Assembly: GCA_963847735.1 (NCBI GenBank)
Contig: CAWKAV010000017.1
Coordinates: 1-64,000, forward strand
Reading direction: 5' to 3'
DNA from: CAWKAV01 sp963847735
GTDB lineage: Bacteria > Desulfobacterota > Desulfuromonadia > Desulfuromonadales > BM103
DNA: 64,000 nt
Shown here: positions 44,333 through 52,779 of the stretch, piece by piece
Numbering within the stretch: position 1 is the stretch's first letter
Layout of the letters: the number at the start of each line of letters is the position of its first letter
Position numbers and translations under genes: made by a program
The notes under the pieces: generated by a model
What the model saw: only the letters and a program-made list of their open reading frames with translations
The model's database searches: none
What the model was told of the DNA's origin: nothing

Positions 44333-44725
44333 CGGGGACTCCTGACTCTGCATAGAGAATACCACCTGTGCAGCAAGGCGAAGAGGATTTTTTACAATTT
44401 CTGCTGAGACCGCCTTATTTGCCCGTAATATACCGAGATCCAAGGGGCACTGGCAAAAAGCAGCACTGGGAATCACGAATGGCTGTGTTTTTCTTCGGTC
44501 CCCATATGTCCAAGAAATCCCTGAAAGAGTTAAGTATTACTTGCAGCAATACTTAAGAGAAGATCTCAATGCGGGAAAGTGGGGAGAGACTAACTTGTTC
44601 TGGAAATGGTGGCATTTGAGAAAGTTTTTCTACGGCCTCAACGCAAAACCACTGCTGTCGACGAAGCCGGTCAGCTGCAGAGCATTGTTAGTGACTCCGG
44701 CCTCCCACAACGTAGTGATAAAAAA
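44333..44725. other. Gap upstream of the ligase operon
   Basis: About 390 bp with no convincing gene. It presumably contains the promoter of the peptidase-ligase operon, which I cannot locate. A 115-codon frame on the + strand (44541-44885) overlaps a better small gene and has no recognisable family. Confidence 0.4.
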
Positions 44726-44743
44726 TTATAAGCCCATTTTTAC
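44706..44743. repeat. Short dispersed repeat (about 38 bp), copy 2
   Basis: Nearly identical to 39112-39150. It provides the last codons and the stop of the small reverse-strand ORF ending at 44726. Confidence 0.7.
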
Positions 44744-44848
44744 CCCTAGGAATAAACCATTGAGGGATCTGGACGCACCGACGTTGGCCAGCTTGTACAG
44801 GGCTGTCAGTGTTTCTTCTAAAGTTAAATCTACTTTGGCATCACTCAT
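44726..44848 (-). CDS. Possible small protein (40 residues), perhaps truncated by a repeat
   Basis: A short frame with a clear ribosome site (AAGGAGACAAATCC before the ATG at 44848). The predicted peptide starts MSDAKVDLTLEETLTALYK and has an amphipathic helix, then a Gly/Leu-rich tail. The last few codons (VKMGL) fall in the 38-bp repeat, whose other copy at 39112 would also encode VKMDL and stop. It lies between a DUF2059 gene and the peptidase-ligase operon on the same strand. It could be a truncated gene or a small peptide; no family recognised. Confidence 0.4.
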   Translation of the reverse strand: MSDAKVDLTLEETLTALYKLANVGASRSLNGLFLGVKMGL

Positions 44849-44871
44849 GGATTTGTCTCCTTCATCATCAA

Positions 44872-45369
44872 TTATTCGAGCGTGATCCCCGATTTACTTA
44901 ACCTTGCTTTGATCTGTTCGAGCAACTCCTGTTCAAAATTCTCATTCCACAAGCGGACAAACTGCTGGCCTTCGGCAGCAATCTGCCCACTGACCCGGAT
45001 CGACTTGCGGGCGACATCGGTCTGGTAAAAGGACAACAGCTGGCGGATCTCGTCGGCCGTATAGTAGCGCCGGTAGATCGGCACCAGGGCATCAAGCAGG
45101 CGCTGGTGCTCGCTGTCGGCGAGGGCTTGCATCTCCTCGTTAATAAGCTTGCCGGCGTCCTCGGCCGGCACATCCTTCGCCATCAACAGGGCGCCGAGCT
45201 GGTTGGCGTAAATATCCTGCACGTTGGTCATGACCCGCTCGGTGAGACTGAGCCGCACCAGCTGTTCCGCTTCGCGAACCTGCTCGGCCTCGGAGGTTGG
45301 GACCGGCGCGGCGCCGGCAACGCTGACTGACAGTGTTATGGCAAACAATAAAATTATCAGGAAGCGCAT
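44872..45369 (-). CDS. DUF2059 exported protein
   Basis: This 165-residue protein has a signal peptide (FLIILLFAITLSVSVAGAAP) and a helical mature domain with LLDALVPIYRRYYTADEIRQLLSFYQTDVARKS, quoted in part as YYTADEIRQLLSFYQT. That block is the DUF2059 hallmark. Function unknown; likely periplasmic. The start at 45369 has AAGGATG upstream; the ATG at 45378 overlaps its own ribosome site. Confidence 0.82.
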   Translation of the reverse strand: MRFLIILLFAITLSVSVAGAAPVPTSEAEQVREAEQLVRLSLTERVMTNVQDIYANQLGALLMAKDVPAEDAGKLINEEMQALADSEHQRLLDALVPIYRRYYTADEIRQLLSFYQTDVARKSIRVSGQIAAEGQQFVRLWNENFEQELLEQIKARLSKSGITLE

Positions 45370-45419
45370 AGGGTTCATCCTTTCTACAGGGTAGTAAGCT
45401 TTTCCGAGGCGCGAAGCGC

Positions 45420-45530
45420 GTAAATCAAAACCTGATTTACAGGGATAAAAGAGATGAATAGAAACAGCTCTAAGGTTTTAAAGCGCTAAAGGTTTTAAAG
45501 CACTAAAGCTTTTAACACATCTCGTTTATC
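45420..45530. repeat. Tandem 17-18 bp repeats inside a larger inverted repeat
   Basis: TAAAGGTTTTAAAGC(G/A)C units are repeated two to three times at 45471-45510. They are flanked by GGGATAAAAGAGATG (45442-45456) and the near complement CATCTCGTTTATCCCC (about 45515-45530). A separate palindrome GTAAATCA/TGATTTAC (45420-45440) precedes it. It could fold as a long hairpin downstream of the OYE gene or upstream of it on the other strand. Confidence 0.6.
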
Positions 45531-45595
45531 CCCTTCATCAATGTGAATAATTGCCTTCAAGTTTTTTCGCGTCCCGCGTTTCTCGTCCCGTGTTT

Positions 45596-46662
45596 TCAAA
45601 TCTTGGCGCGCACGTACTGCACCGGCCATGGGTAGTCGACCTTGAGTTCACGGGCGGCATGAATCGGCCAGTAAGGGTCGCGTAGCAGCTCGCGGGCCAG
45701 CAGCACGACATCGGCACAGCCGGTGGCAATGATCTGCTCGGCCTGGACCGCGGCCGTGATCATGCCGACGGCACCGGTGGCGATCCCGACTTCCCTGCGG
45801 ATCGCAGCAGCAAACGGGGTCTGGAAGCCAGGTGCGGCAGGAATCACAGCATTGGGCACCAGACCGCCCGAGGAGCAATCGACCAGATCCACCCGAAGCG
45901 CCTTGAGATGCTCTGCACAGCTCCAAGGACTGGGCGAGATCCCAGCCGCCGTCGACCCAGTCGGTCACTGAGAGACGCACCATAACCGGAAGATTCTCAG
46001 GCCAGACCTCGCGGACGCAGCGCACCACCTCGAGGGGCAAGCGCATGCGGTTTTCCAGGCTGCCGCCGTAAGCATCGCTGCGCTGGTTGCTGAGCGGCGA
46101 CAGGAACTGGTGCAGCAGGTAACCGTGCGCCATATGCAGCTCGACCACCTTGAAACCGGCCTGCAGGGCACGACGTGCCGAGGCCTCAAATTGTGTAACG
46201 ATTTGTTCCAGGTCGGCGGGGCCCAGCTCGCGCGGCTGCGTTGAACTTGGTCCGAAGGCGACCGGGCTCGGCGCGACCGGCTGCCAGCCGCCGCGCATCT
46301 TCTGCCGCGGCAGCGCCTCCCTGCCAGGGGGGCAACACCGAGGCTTTGCGGCCGGCGTGCCCCAACTGGATCGCAGGCACAGCGCCCTGCTCGGCGATAA
46401 AAGCGACGATCGGCGCAAACGCCTCGGCCTGGACATCGTTCCAGAGACCACAGTCACCCGGACTGATGCGCCCTTCCGCTACTACCGCGGTAGCTTCCAC
46501 CATCACCATGGCCGCACCGCCAACCGCACGGCTGCCGAGGTGGACCATGTGCCAGTCATTGGGTAGGCCATCTTGGCAGGAGTACTGGCACATTGGCGAG
46601 ACGAAAATACGGTTGCGCAGCGTCAATGAGCGCATTTGGTAAGGGGTGAACAGCTGACTCAT
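45596..46662 (-). pseudogene. NADH:flavin oxidoreductase (OYE/YqjM type), two frameshifts
   Basis: Three frames together make a typical old yellow enzyme of about 350 residues. The first (from 46662) begins MSQLFTPYQMRSLTLRNRIF with VSPMCQYSCQDGLPNDW, up to LGHAGRKAS. The second has VVELHMAHGYLLHQFLSP and QRSDAYGGSLENRMRLPLEV. The third carries GLVPNAVIPAAPGFQTPFA and ADVVLLARELLRDPYWP. The shifts lie at about 46320 and 45925 and each needs one base removed. Conserved His/Asn and substrate-binding residues are all present, so it reads as a real, recently working gene or a sequencing artefact. Enoate or nitro-compound reduction is the family role. Confidence 0.8.
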
Positions 46663-46882
46663 CTAGACCTCCTTAAGGGAACCAGAATCGCCGGACGCAA
46701 GAACCTTCAGGCTTGCCTGCGGCGTAACCTAAAAACCGCCCGGCTGCATAGTGCAGCTCAGACGGCATCCAAAACATCATCCAACCACTCCTGTCATCCC
46801 GATCACTTCCCCCCCAAGAACAGAAAAGGCCATGAAATCAGATGAAGCATAATTATCTTACAGCAAAAGAGGAGATTCTACA
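46663..46882. other. Intergenic region upstream of the hemolysin III remnant
   Basis: About 220 bp without gene, repeat or terminator that I can name. Confidence 0.35.
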
Positions 46883-47122
46883 ATGGATTACGAGGGTTTA
46901 GAGTCAGGTTACATATCTCATTACAAATGCAAAACAGGTGGTTCGCATACCGCCGAACGCCACACTTTTGCCCGACAGCAAATATCACAGTGGTTTAATC
47001 GATTGGGGACATTTACTCACGCCATCTGGCACGTCTTTGTCATCGCCGGCAGCAGTTGCCATTACCTGGCGATTCTGTCGAATTTTCTAGAAAATCTGTT
47101 TTTCATTGCGTCTCAATCGTGA
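46883..47122 (+). pseudogene. Hemolysin III family remnant (C-terminal segment)
   Basis: The 79-codon frame has at about residues 46-68 a segment THAIWHVFVIAGSSCHYLAIL, which matches the last helices of the HlyIII/YqfA membrane protein family (HxxWHxFV.AG...H). The first about 40 residues resemble no part of that family, and the helices that should precede are missing. AGGAG nine bases before the ATG would allow expression. It is most likely a leftover of an eroded or deleted gene. Confidence 0.55.
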
Positions 47123-47186
47123 AATGATACGATCATAAAAACGAAAACTGCACACCGTCACCCCACAACCATCAAAGGAGTCACCT

Positions 47187-47498
47187 ATGAAATCAATCCT
47201 GCCCATTTTCTGCCTTGCCCTGCTGGTTTTTTCCGTCGCCACCGTCAGCGCCAGCAACGACGTCGGTCAGTCGGTTTACACCAAGAGTTGTGCCGCCTGT
47301 CACGCTTCCGGTATCATGGGTGCTCCGAAATTCGGCGACAAGGCCGCCTGGGCCTACCTGAACAGCGAAGGGCTAGACACCTTGACCCATAACGCCATCA
47401 ATGGCAAAGGAAAGATGCCGCCGAAGGGGGGCAACGTGCAACTGACCGACACCGAGGTGAAGGCGGCGGTAGCCTACATGATGGAGATGAGCAAGTAA
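47187..47498 (+). CDS. c-type cytochrome, cytochrome c5-like
   Basis: This 103-residue protein has a signal peptide (MKSILPIFCLALLVFSVATVSA), the heme site CAACH at about 35-39, and the distal Met in GKGKMPPKGGNVQ. The helix LTDTEVKAAVAYMMEM follows, as in cytochrome c5. It is a small periplasmic electron carrier. AAAGGAG precedes the ATG by about seven bases. A long perfect hairpin follows the stop (47521-47558) and probably ends its transcript. Redox partners are not in the neighbourhood. Confidence 0.92.
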   Translation: MKSILPIFCLALLVFSVATVSASNDVGQSVYTKSCAACHASGIMGAPKFGDKAAWAYLNSEGLDTLTHNAINGKGKMPPKGGNVQLTDTEVKAAVAYMMEMSK

Positions 47499-47520
47499 GG
47501 GTTTGCTCCGCAGATTTATG

Positions 47521-47558
47521 GGCAAAAGGGACACTCAACATTGAGTGTCCCTTTTGCC
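47521..47558. terminator. Perfect hairpin, family-1 REP palindrome acting as terminator
   Basis: GGCAAAAGGGACACTCAA and TTGAGTGTCCCTTTTGCC form an 18-bp perfect stem with a CA loop just after the cytochrome gene. It combines the family-1 palindrome with A/T tracts, so it can end transcription in both directions. Confidence 0.75.
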
Positions 47559-47594
47559 TACAGTTTGTGTGTTTCTGTGATTTTTAGTAGTTTT

Positions 47595-48117
47595 GAGCAA
47601 CAGATCGATAATCTGTTGCTCTTTGTCTTTCTTTAAAAACAAAAGCAGAACCGGCGGGTCTCGGCCCGCCTGCCGACGTACTTTTGCCCGGCAGCAAAAG
47701 TAAGCAAAAAGTGCCTTCTCCTTGCGGAGGGCATATTCCTTCGCCTGGTTTCCGTGGTTTCTATGGGGTACTGAATAGGGGATCCGGCCCTGTTCAGGGG
47801 GCCTCTCTTTACAGTGCTTTCTTGCAGCAAGAAGAGTAACAACACCGAAACATTCAAAATGTTACTGCGGGAGAGGACCTAAAGGGCCTCGTCAACTACG
47901 GGGGATCTGTAGACAGGTTATCGACAGTAGAATCCAAATTGATGTTGCCGTGATATCGAGCCAGACATGCCAAGCGCAGCGCCAAGTTTTCTTTTGCTTC
48001 GTTTTCTTTGTCGCCACAAAGAAAATGACGTTGCTGTCGGGCAACCCCGACGGTTTTGCTTTAGCTTTTGAGTCAAAAGTTCTACAAAAAGAGCAACAGA
48101 TTATCAATCTGTTGCCC
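47595..48117. repeat. Dispersed 0.5 kb structured repeat, copy B
   Basis: This is the better-preserved copy of the repeat at 4541-5055. Both ends are 27-bp palindromes: GAGCAACAGAT/ATCTGTTGCTC at 47595-47621 and GAGCAACAGATT/AATCTGTTGCCC at 48091-48117. Inside are the hairpins listed for copy A, including AACATT-caa-AATGTT and GAGGACCT-aa-AGGGCCTC. Substitutions between copies often fall in loops or change both sides of a stem, which I noted by eye only. No protein is conserved. Length about 523 bp. Confidence 0.85.
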
Positions 48118-48160
48118 TCATCTCCAATTTTAGAAACAAGAATAAACTTTGTCAGCAACA

Positions 48161-48194
48161 GAGAAGCCCCAGATCAATAGACCTGGGGCTTCTC
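48161..48194 (-). terminator. Hairpin downstream of glnA
   Basis: GAGAAGCCCCAG (48161-48172) and CTGGGGCTTCTC (48183-48194) make a 12-bp stem located 39 bp after the glnA stop. The T tract is weak on the glnA strand. Confidence 0.65.
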
Positions 48195-48232
48195 CTTTTC
48201 CCTTCTTACATTTTACTTTTAACCAACTGCAT

Positions 48233-49643
48233 TTAGCAGTCGAAGTAAAGGGCGAACTCAACCGGAGTCGGACGCATACGCGTAACGTCGACTTCAGCTT
48301 CACGCTTGTAGGAAATCCACATATCGATGACGTCCTTGGTGAAGACATCGCCCTTGAGCAGGAAGTCATGATCTGCTTCCAGAGAGTCGAGAGCCTCATT
48401 CAGAGTTCCGGCAACGTTCGGAATGTCCTTCAGCTCCTCAGGTGAGAGCCCGTAGATGTCCTTGTCGAGCGGATCGCCCGGATCGATCTTGTTCTCGATA
48501 CCGTCGAGGCCGGCCATCAACTGGGCAGCAAAGGCCAGGTAACCGTTGCAGCTCGGATCAGGGGTACGATACTCGACGCGCTTCGATTTCGGGTTGTCGG
48601 TGACCGGGATACGCAGCGAAGCCGAACGATTGCGGTTCGAGTAGGCCAGGTTGACCGGAGCTTCGTAGCCTGGCACCAGACGCTTGTAGGAGTTGGTGGT
48701 CGGATTGGTGAAGGCACAAAGAGCCTTGGCGTGCTTCATGATGCCGCCGATGTAGTACATGGCCATCTTGGAGAGGCCGCCGTAGCCGTCACCGGCAAAC
48801 AGGTTGACGCCATCTTTCCAGAGTCGACTGGTGACAGTGCATACCGGAACCGTTGTCACCGAAGATCGGCTTCGGCATGAAGGTGACGGTCTTGCCGTTC
48901 TGGATGGCGACGTTCTTGATGATGTACTTGAACCACTGCAGGGTGTCACCCATGCTGAGCAGCGAATCGAAACGCATGTCGATTTCACACTGGCCGCCGG
49001 TGGCGACTTCGTGGTGAACAGCTTCGATGGTCATGCCGACGCTCTGCAGAACTTCAACCATCTCGTTGCGCAGGTCAACCATGGAGTCGGTCGGAGCACA
49101 GGGGAAGTAACCTTCCTTGTGACGAGGCTTGTAACCGAGGTTCGGGAACTCTTCACGGCCGGTGTTCCAGGTACCTTCTACCGAGTCGACCGAATAGAAA
49201 GACTCGTTGGCGCTGGAAGCGTAGCGAACATCGTCAAAGATGAAGAATTCCGGCTCAGGACCGAAGTAGGCGGTATCAGCGATACCGGTCGACTTCAGGT
49301 AGGCTTCGGCTTTCTGGGCGATGAAACGCGGATCGCGGGTGTAGCCTTCCTTGGTGATCGGATCGATGATGTTGCAGATCAGGCTGAGGGTCGGGACTTT
49401 GACAAAAGGATCGATCTTGGCCGTGCTCGGATCGGGCATGATCAGCATGTCCGAGTTGTGAATCGGCTGCCAGCCACGAATCGAGGAACCGTCAAAACCG
49501 ATCCCCTCTTCAAAGGTGTCTTCACTGAATTCACCGATCGGCGTGGAAAAATGCTGCCAGATACCGACAAAGTCGAGAAACTTGTAATCGACCATCTTGC
49601 AATTGTTTTCCTGGGCAAACTTGACTACTTCTTGTGGGGTCAT
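48233..49643 (-). pseudogene. glnA: Glutamine synthetase type I, one-base frameshift
   Basis: The two frames join into a normal GSI-beta-type enzyme of about 470 residues. The first (to about 48824) contains VDYKFLDFVGIWQHFSTPI, GIGFDGSSIRGW, FGPEPEFFIFDDVRY and VHHEVATGGQCEID. The second resumes at LWKDGVNLFAG and holds NRSASLRIP and the adenylylation-type tyrosine in DKDIYGLSPEEL. The break is one extra base (T at 48824) after GMHCHQS. It assimilates ammonia into glutamine. It is downstream of glnB, 80 bp away, and probably shares its nitrogen-controlled promoter. As the enzyme is normally needed, a sequencing error is more likely than a real mutation. Confidence 0.9.
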
Positions 49644-49726
49644 CGCTTTCACTTTCTCCTTTGGGAAATGTACTTTGACTGGTTATTCAGTAGCTGTCAA
49701 TGCGACATTACAAGCAGCTACTAACT

Positions 49727-50065
49727 TTAAAGGGCGTCGTCACCCGTTTCACCTGTACGGATACGAACGACTTCATCAACCTGAGTCACAAATATCTTAC
49801 CGTCACCGATGCGCCCGGTTTTGGCAGCTTCACCGATCACTTCGACAACCTTGGCAGCCATTTCATCAGAGACAATGATTTCCATTTTGATTTTGGGGAT
49901 AAAATCGACCACGTACTCTGCACCACGATACAGTTCCGTGTGCCCTTTCTGGCGACCAAAACCTTTGACTTCGCTGACCGTGATCCCCTGGATTCCGATC
50001 TCATTCAACGCTTCCTTCACTTCATCCAGCTTGAAGGGCTTAATGATGGCTTCGACTTTCCTCAT
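49727..50065 (-). CDS. glnB: Nitrogen regulatory protein P-II
   Basis: This 112-residue trimeric signal protein is fully conserved: MRKVEAIIKPFKLDEVKEAL, GFGRQKGHTELYRGAEYVVD with Tyr51 for uridylylation, and the B/C loops VGEAAKTGRIGDGKIF and VRIRTGE. It senses 2-oxoglutarate and ATP/ADP and controls glutamine synthetase and nitrogen regulators. Its position directly upstream of glnA and behind a sigma-54-like promoter supports GlnB rather than GlnK; no amtB is near. Confidence 0.95.
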   Translation of the reverse strand: MRKVEAIIKPFKLDEVKEALNEIGIQGITVSEVKGFGRQKGHTELYRGAEYVVDFIPKIKMEIIVSDEMAAKVVEVIGEAAKTGRIGDGKIFVTQVDEVVRIRTGETGDDAL

Positions 50066-50154
50066 AATGGTGCTCCTCTATCAATTTAATGTCAGGTGAT
50101 GTCTTGATCGGATCAACGCTCAAAACATGCTATCCTAGCTTGAATCCTAGCAAT

Positions 50155-50170
50155 AGCAAATTGCTTGCCT
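50155..50170 (-). promoter_or_regulatory. Candidate sigma-54 promoter of glnBA
   Basis: On the reverse strand AGGCAAGCAATTTGCT has GG and GC separated by ten bases, fitting the -24/-12 consensus (TGGCAC-N5-TTGC). It lies about 90 bp before the glnB start. NtrC sites further upstream were not identified. Confidence 0.6.
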
Positions 50171-50402
50171 AAATGCGTAAGGGCAAACGCCAGAAAACTA
50201 TGTAACCACTTGATTTTACACTGCTTATTCATAACTGGAACAGGATGAGAATAACATGAACAAACTCGCATATCGAGCTATTAAGGTTGTGCTCACTATA
50301 ACCAGGCAGCGTCAAAGATATCTTTGTTCACCTTTTATGCAAAAGATGTCAGCCCTTTGTGTAAACTATCGTGGTAAGCGGAGGGAATCTTCACCTATCT
50401 CT
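50171..50402. other. Region upstream of the glnBA promoter
   Basis: About 230 bp, AT-rich. It should hold activator sites for the sigma-54 promoter but no symmetrical NtrC-type GCAC..GTGC pair is evident to me. Confidence 0.35.
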
Positions 50403-50961
50403 TCATTCCACTCGCAGAACCTTTAGCTCCTGATCAAAGAAGGGGTTCTTGCTCTTGGCCGCGAGTGGGATGCCATAAGCGATCATGACATCATCGCCAA
50501 GCATCCCCAGTTCAACGGCAGCCTTTCCGAGCAGTATACATGATCCTGTTGTCGATGCGGAAATCAGCGGCCATAGCGGCAGCAGAGCCAACCGCAATCC
50601 CAAGGTCACCGGTATTGAACGAACAGGTGCCTCCGGCATCTAACATGGCTTCACAGTCGACAAAACCGCAGTAACCACAGGCGGGCAGATCGCAAAGGCT
50701 CTTTACGGGTTCCGATCAGAACAACAACGGGGGCATGCTCAAGGTTTCCGGCATCGCGCAGAAAAAATTGCAACATTGTCCCGTTCCCCGATCAATCTCA
50801 TCTGCTCCTGCAATTGACCTTTCTCCACTCCCGTAACGATGGCTGTTACCAGGAGATCCTTGCCCTTGCCTTTTGGTGCAGTACGAGCAGCAACACAAAT
50901 GTGTTCGGCAGCGCGTTCTCAAGCCGGAATTTTCTGCAAGTTCATTCATTACCAACATGAT
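50403..50961 (-). pseudogene. DUF2148 ferredoxin-domain protein with several frameshifts
   Basis: Reading all three frames gives a nearly complete DUF2148 protein: MLVMNELAEN, VAARTAPKGKGKDLLVTAIVTG, FFLRDAGNLEHAPVVVLIGTR, PACGYCGFVDCEAMLDAGGTCSFNTGDLGIAVGSAAAMAADF (in parts) and KAAVELGMLGDDVMIAYGIPLAAKSKNPFFD. About four one-base shifts are needed. The cysteine-rich segment would hold an iron-sulfur centre. The function of the family is unknown. The high density of shifts with otherwise perfect motifs argues for poor base quality here. Confidence 0.75.
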
Positions 50962-51157
50962 TCAATCTCCCTGTTTGGACAATTTTCACGTTCTGAAATT
51001 TATCAGTTAAACAAAATGTTGTCCATAATCAAGCCGTCTACACAGACAAACAAACGCTCCGAACAGATGTGCAATCCTTAAGCAGGATACAATGCTCCGG
51101 CGAGTATCCAGAATCTATCAGCAATATATTCTGGCAAACCAGAAGGAAACCATGAGC

Positions 51158-52231
51158 TGTCAGAGAACTGCGTTGCGACCCAGCGTTAAAGATTTCAGCT
51201 TTTCACGACGCTCGTTCTCGGGAAGGGAACCAAGAGTTTTCACTTCAGCATAAAACTTCAACAGATCGGAATCAGTCTGCTTCAGCAATGTGCGGAAACG
51301 CCGGCACCAGATCATAATAGGTTGCCATGGAAGACAAGTCGTGCATTATTCAGACCGCGCCGCATCCAGGAATCATAACCTTCATAACCATCCCAGCTCG
51401 TTTTTCAGTTGCTCATAGTCATGATAAGCACGCGTTCAAAACCTCCTGTTTAGCCAAACGCTTCCGGGAATTTTCAAGACCAGAAGTGTAAACCAGGACT
51501 AACTCGATCACGGATCGAGGCAATAAACTTGTAAAAATCAGCAGAGAGTTCTTCCCTCTGCAGCTTTTCTCCCAGAGTTCATGGGAGCCGGAGCTTTGCA
51601 GCCAACGACGCAAACCTTCGATTTCGACTGTCTTGGCAAACGATTCGTTAAAAGCAGTATCGTTTTGGACATAGACGACCTGATGGGACATTTCGTGAAA
51701 CAACAGAGCAGCAAGACGAAGGTCGTCATTATCAAGGAAAGTATTCAGGACCGGGTCATCAAACCAATTGAGAGTTGAATACGCCTGCACACCGTACACA
51801 TCAACTTCAAACCCCTGCGCAGAGAGATGAGTCGCCAGAGTCTGGGCCGAGTCCTCATCGAAGTACCCCCGATAGGTGACGCAACCGGCAATGGGGAAAC
51901 ACCACTGATTCAGTGCCAGTGAAAGTTCAGGCGCCACAACCAGGTTCCAGACTGCGTAAGGACGCTCAAGGTCGGTATATTCTCGATAACTGCCGGTATC
52001 CGGCAGATCAAGAGAGTTAATGGCAAATTCTCGCAACTGGACGACTTTAGCCAATTGATCACGAACACTCTGTGGTTCGGTCTTTTGTGAAAGGATGTCA
52101 TCTATGGGTCTTGCACGTGACATCAAATCCCACTGGCCTTTGATACATTGCAACAGATAACCACATTCACTGCAGGCACTGAAAAGAAGCAGGCAGAAGA
52201 CTAGTACAGAAAAAGAGGACAAACGTCTCAT
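51158..52231 (-). pseudogene. PF10023-type aminopeptidase lipoprotein with C-terminal frameshifts
   Basis: The first about 270 codons from 52231 read well: lipoprotein signal (LVFCLLLFSACSECG), WNLVVAPELSLALNQWCFP, GYFDEDSAQTLA and the zinc motif LLFHEMSHQVVYVQNDTAFNESFA. After about 51430 the frame must be changed several times to recover the rest (AYHDYEQLKNE, SWDGYEGYDSW, LNNARL, ATYYDLVPAF, EVKTLGSLPENERREKL), ending at the TGA at 51158-51160. The protein is a putative membrane-anchored aminopeptidase. As in the neighbouring genes, the shifts look like sequence error. Confidence 0.75.
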
Positions 52232-52281
52232 GAGGATCATGGTTAAGGAGTAAGGGTGCAGGAGATGTCTGATTATCCCGT

Positions 52282-52776
52282 TCAAAATCTAATCAGCCAG
52301 GCTTTGGTCCTACGTCCATATGCTGCCGAATACTGGCCGATGCTGCCATCCGCATTAACAACACGATGACATGGCACAATCAACGGGAAAGGGTTCGATG
52401 ACATGACCCTGCCAACGGCTCTGGCAGCCCCGGGCGAACCAGCCATCGCGGCCAGTTCGCCATAGGCGACAACCGAGCCATAAGGCACCTGCTGCAACAC
52501 CTGGTGAACCTTACGGGAAAAGGTGGAAAGACCAGACTGATCAATCGTTACATTGAAGACACGGCGCTTCCCCATGAAATACTCCGACAATTGGTTGAGG
52601 CAGTCACCAATGATCGGTTGAAGAATTGCCTTGCTTCTGGATATGAGCTCCTGATCAGTGCCAAGACCTGCATCCGGAGTACATTCGAAGCAGAGCCTGA
52701 TCAAGCTGTTTCCCCTCGCGATAACTGCAACGGTTCCGTGCTCAAAGGATAACATGTCCCACTGTTCATCAGCCAT
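52282..52776 (-). CDS. ogt: Methylated-DNA-protein-cysteine methyltransferase
   Basis: This 164-residue DNA repair protein has the active site PCHRVVNADGSIGQYSAAYG with the alkyl-accepting cysteine. The preceding helix has SRKVHQVLQQVPYGSVVAYGELAAM and the DNA-recognition RAVGRVMSSNPFPLIVPC block (quoted in part). It removes O6-methyl groups from guanine in a suicide reaction. The frame is intact although both neighbours are broken. It ends about 50 bp before the aminopeptidase gene and may be co-transcribed with it. Confidence 0.93.
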   Translation of the reverse strand: MADEQWDMLSFEHGTVAVIARGNSLIRLCFECTPDAGLGTDQELISRSKAILQPIIGDCLNQLSEYFMGKRRVFNVTIDQSGLSTFSRKVHQVLQQVPYGSVVAYGELAAMAGSPGAARAVGRVMSSNPFPLIVPCHRVVNADGSIGQYSAAYGRRTKAWLIRF

Positions 52777-52779
52777 CTG

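Noticed and set aside
44541..44885. 115-codon + strand frame between the ligase operon and DUF2059
   Set aside because: No family, no signal, and it overlaps a 38-bp repeat and a better small reverse-strand ORF.
45596..46662. OYE gene as true pseudogene
   Set aside because: All family motifs are kept and the breaks resemble the one-base shifts in nearby essential genes, so decay is not the preferred reading.
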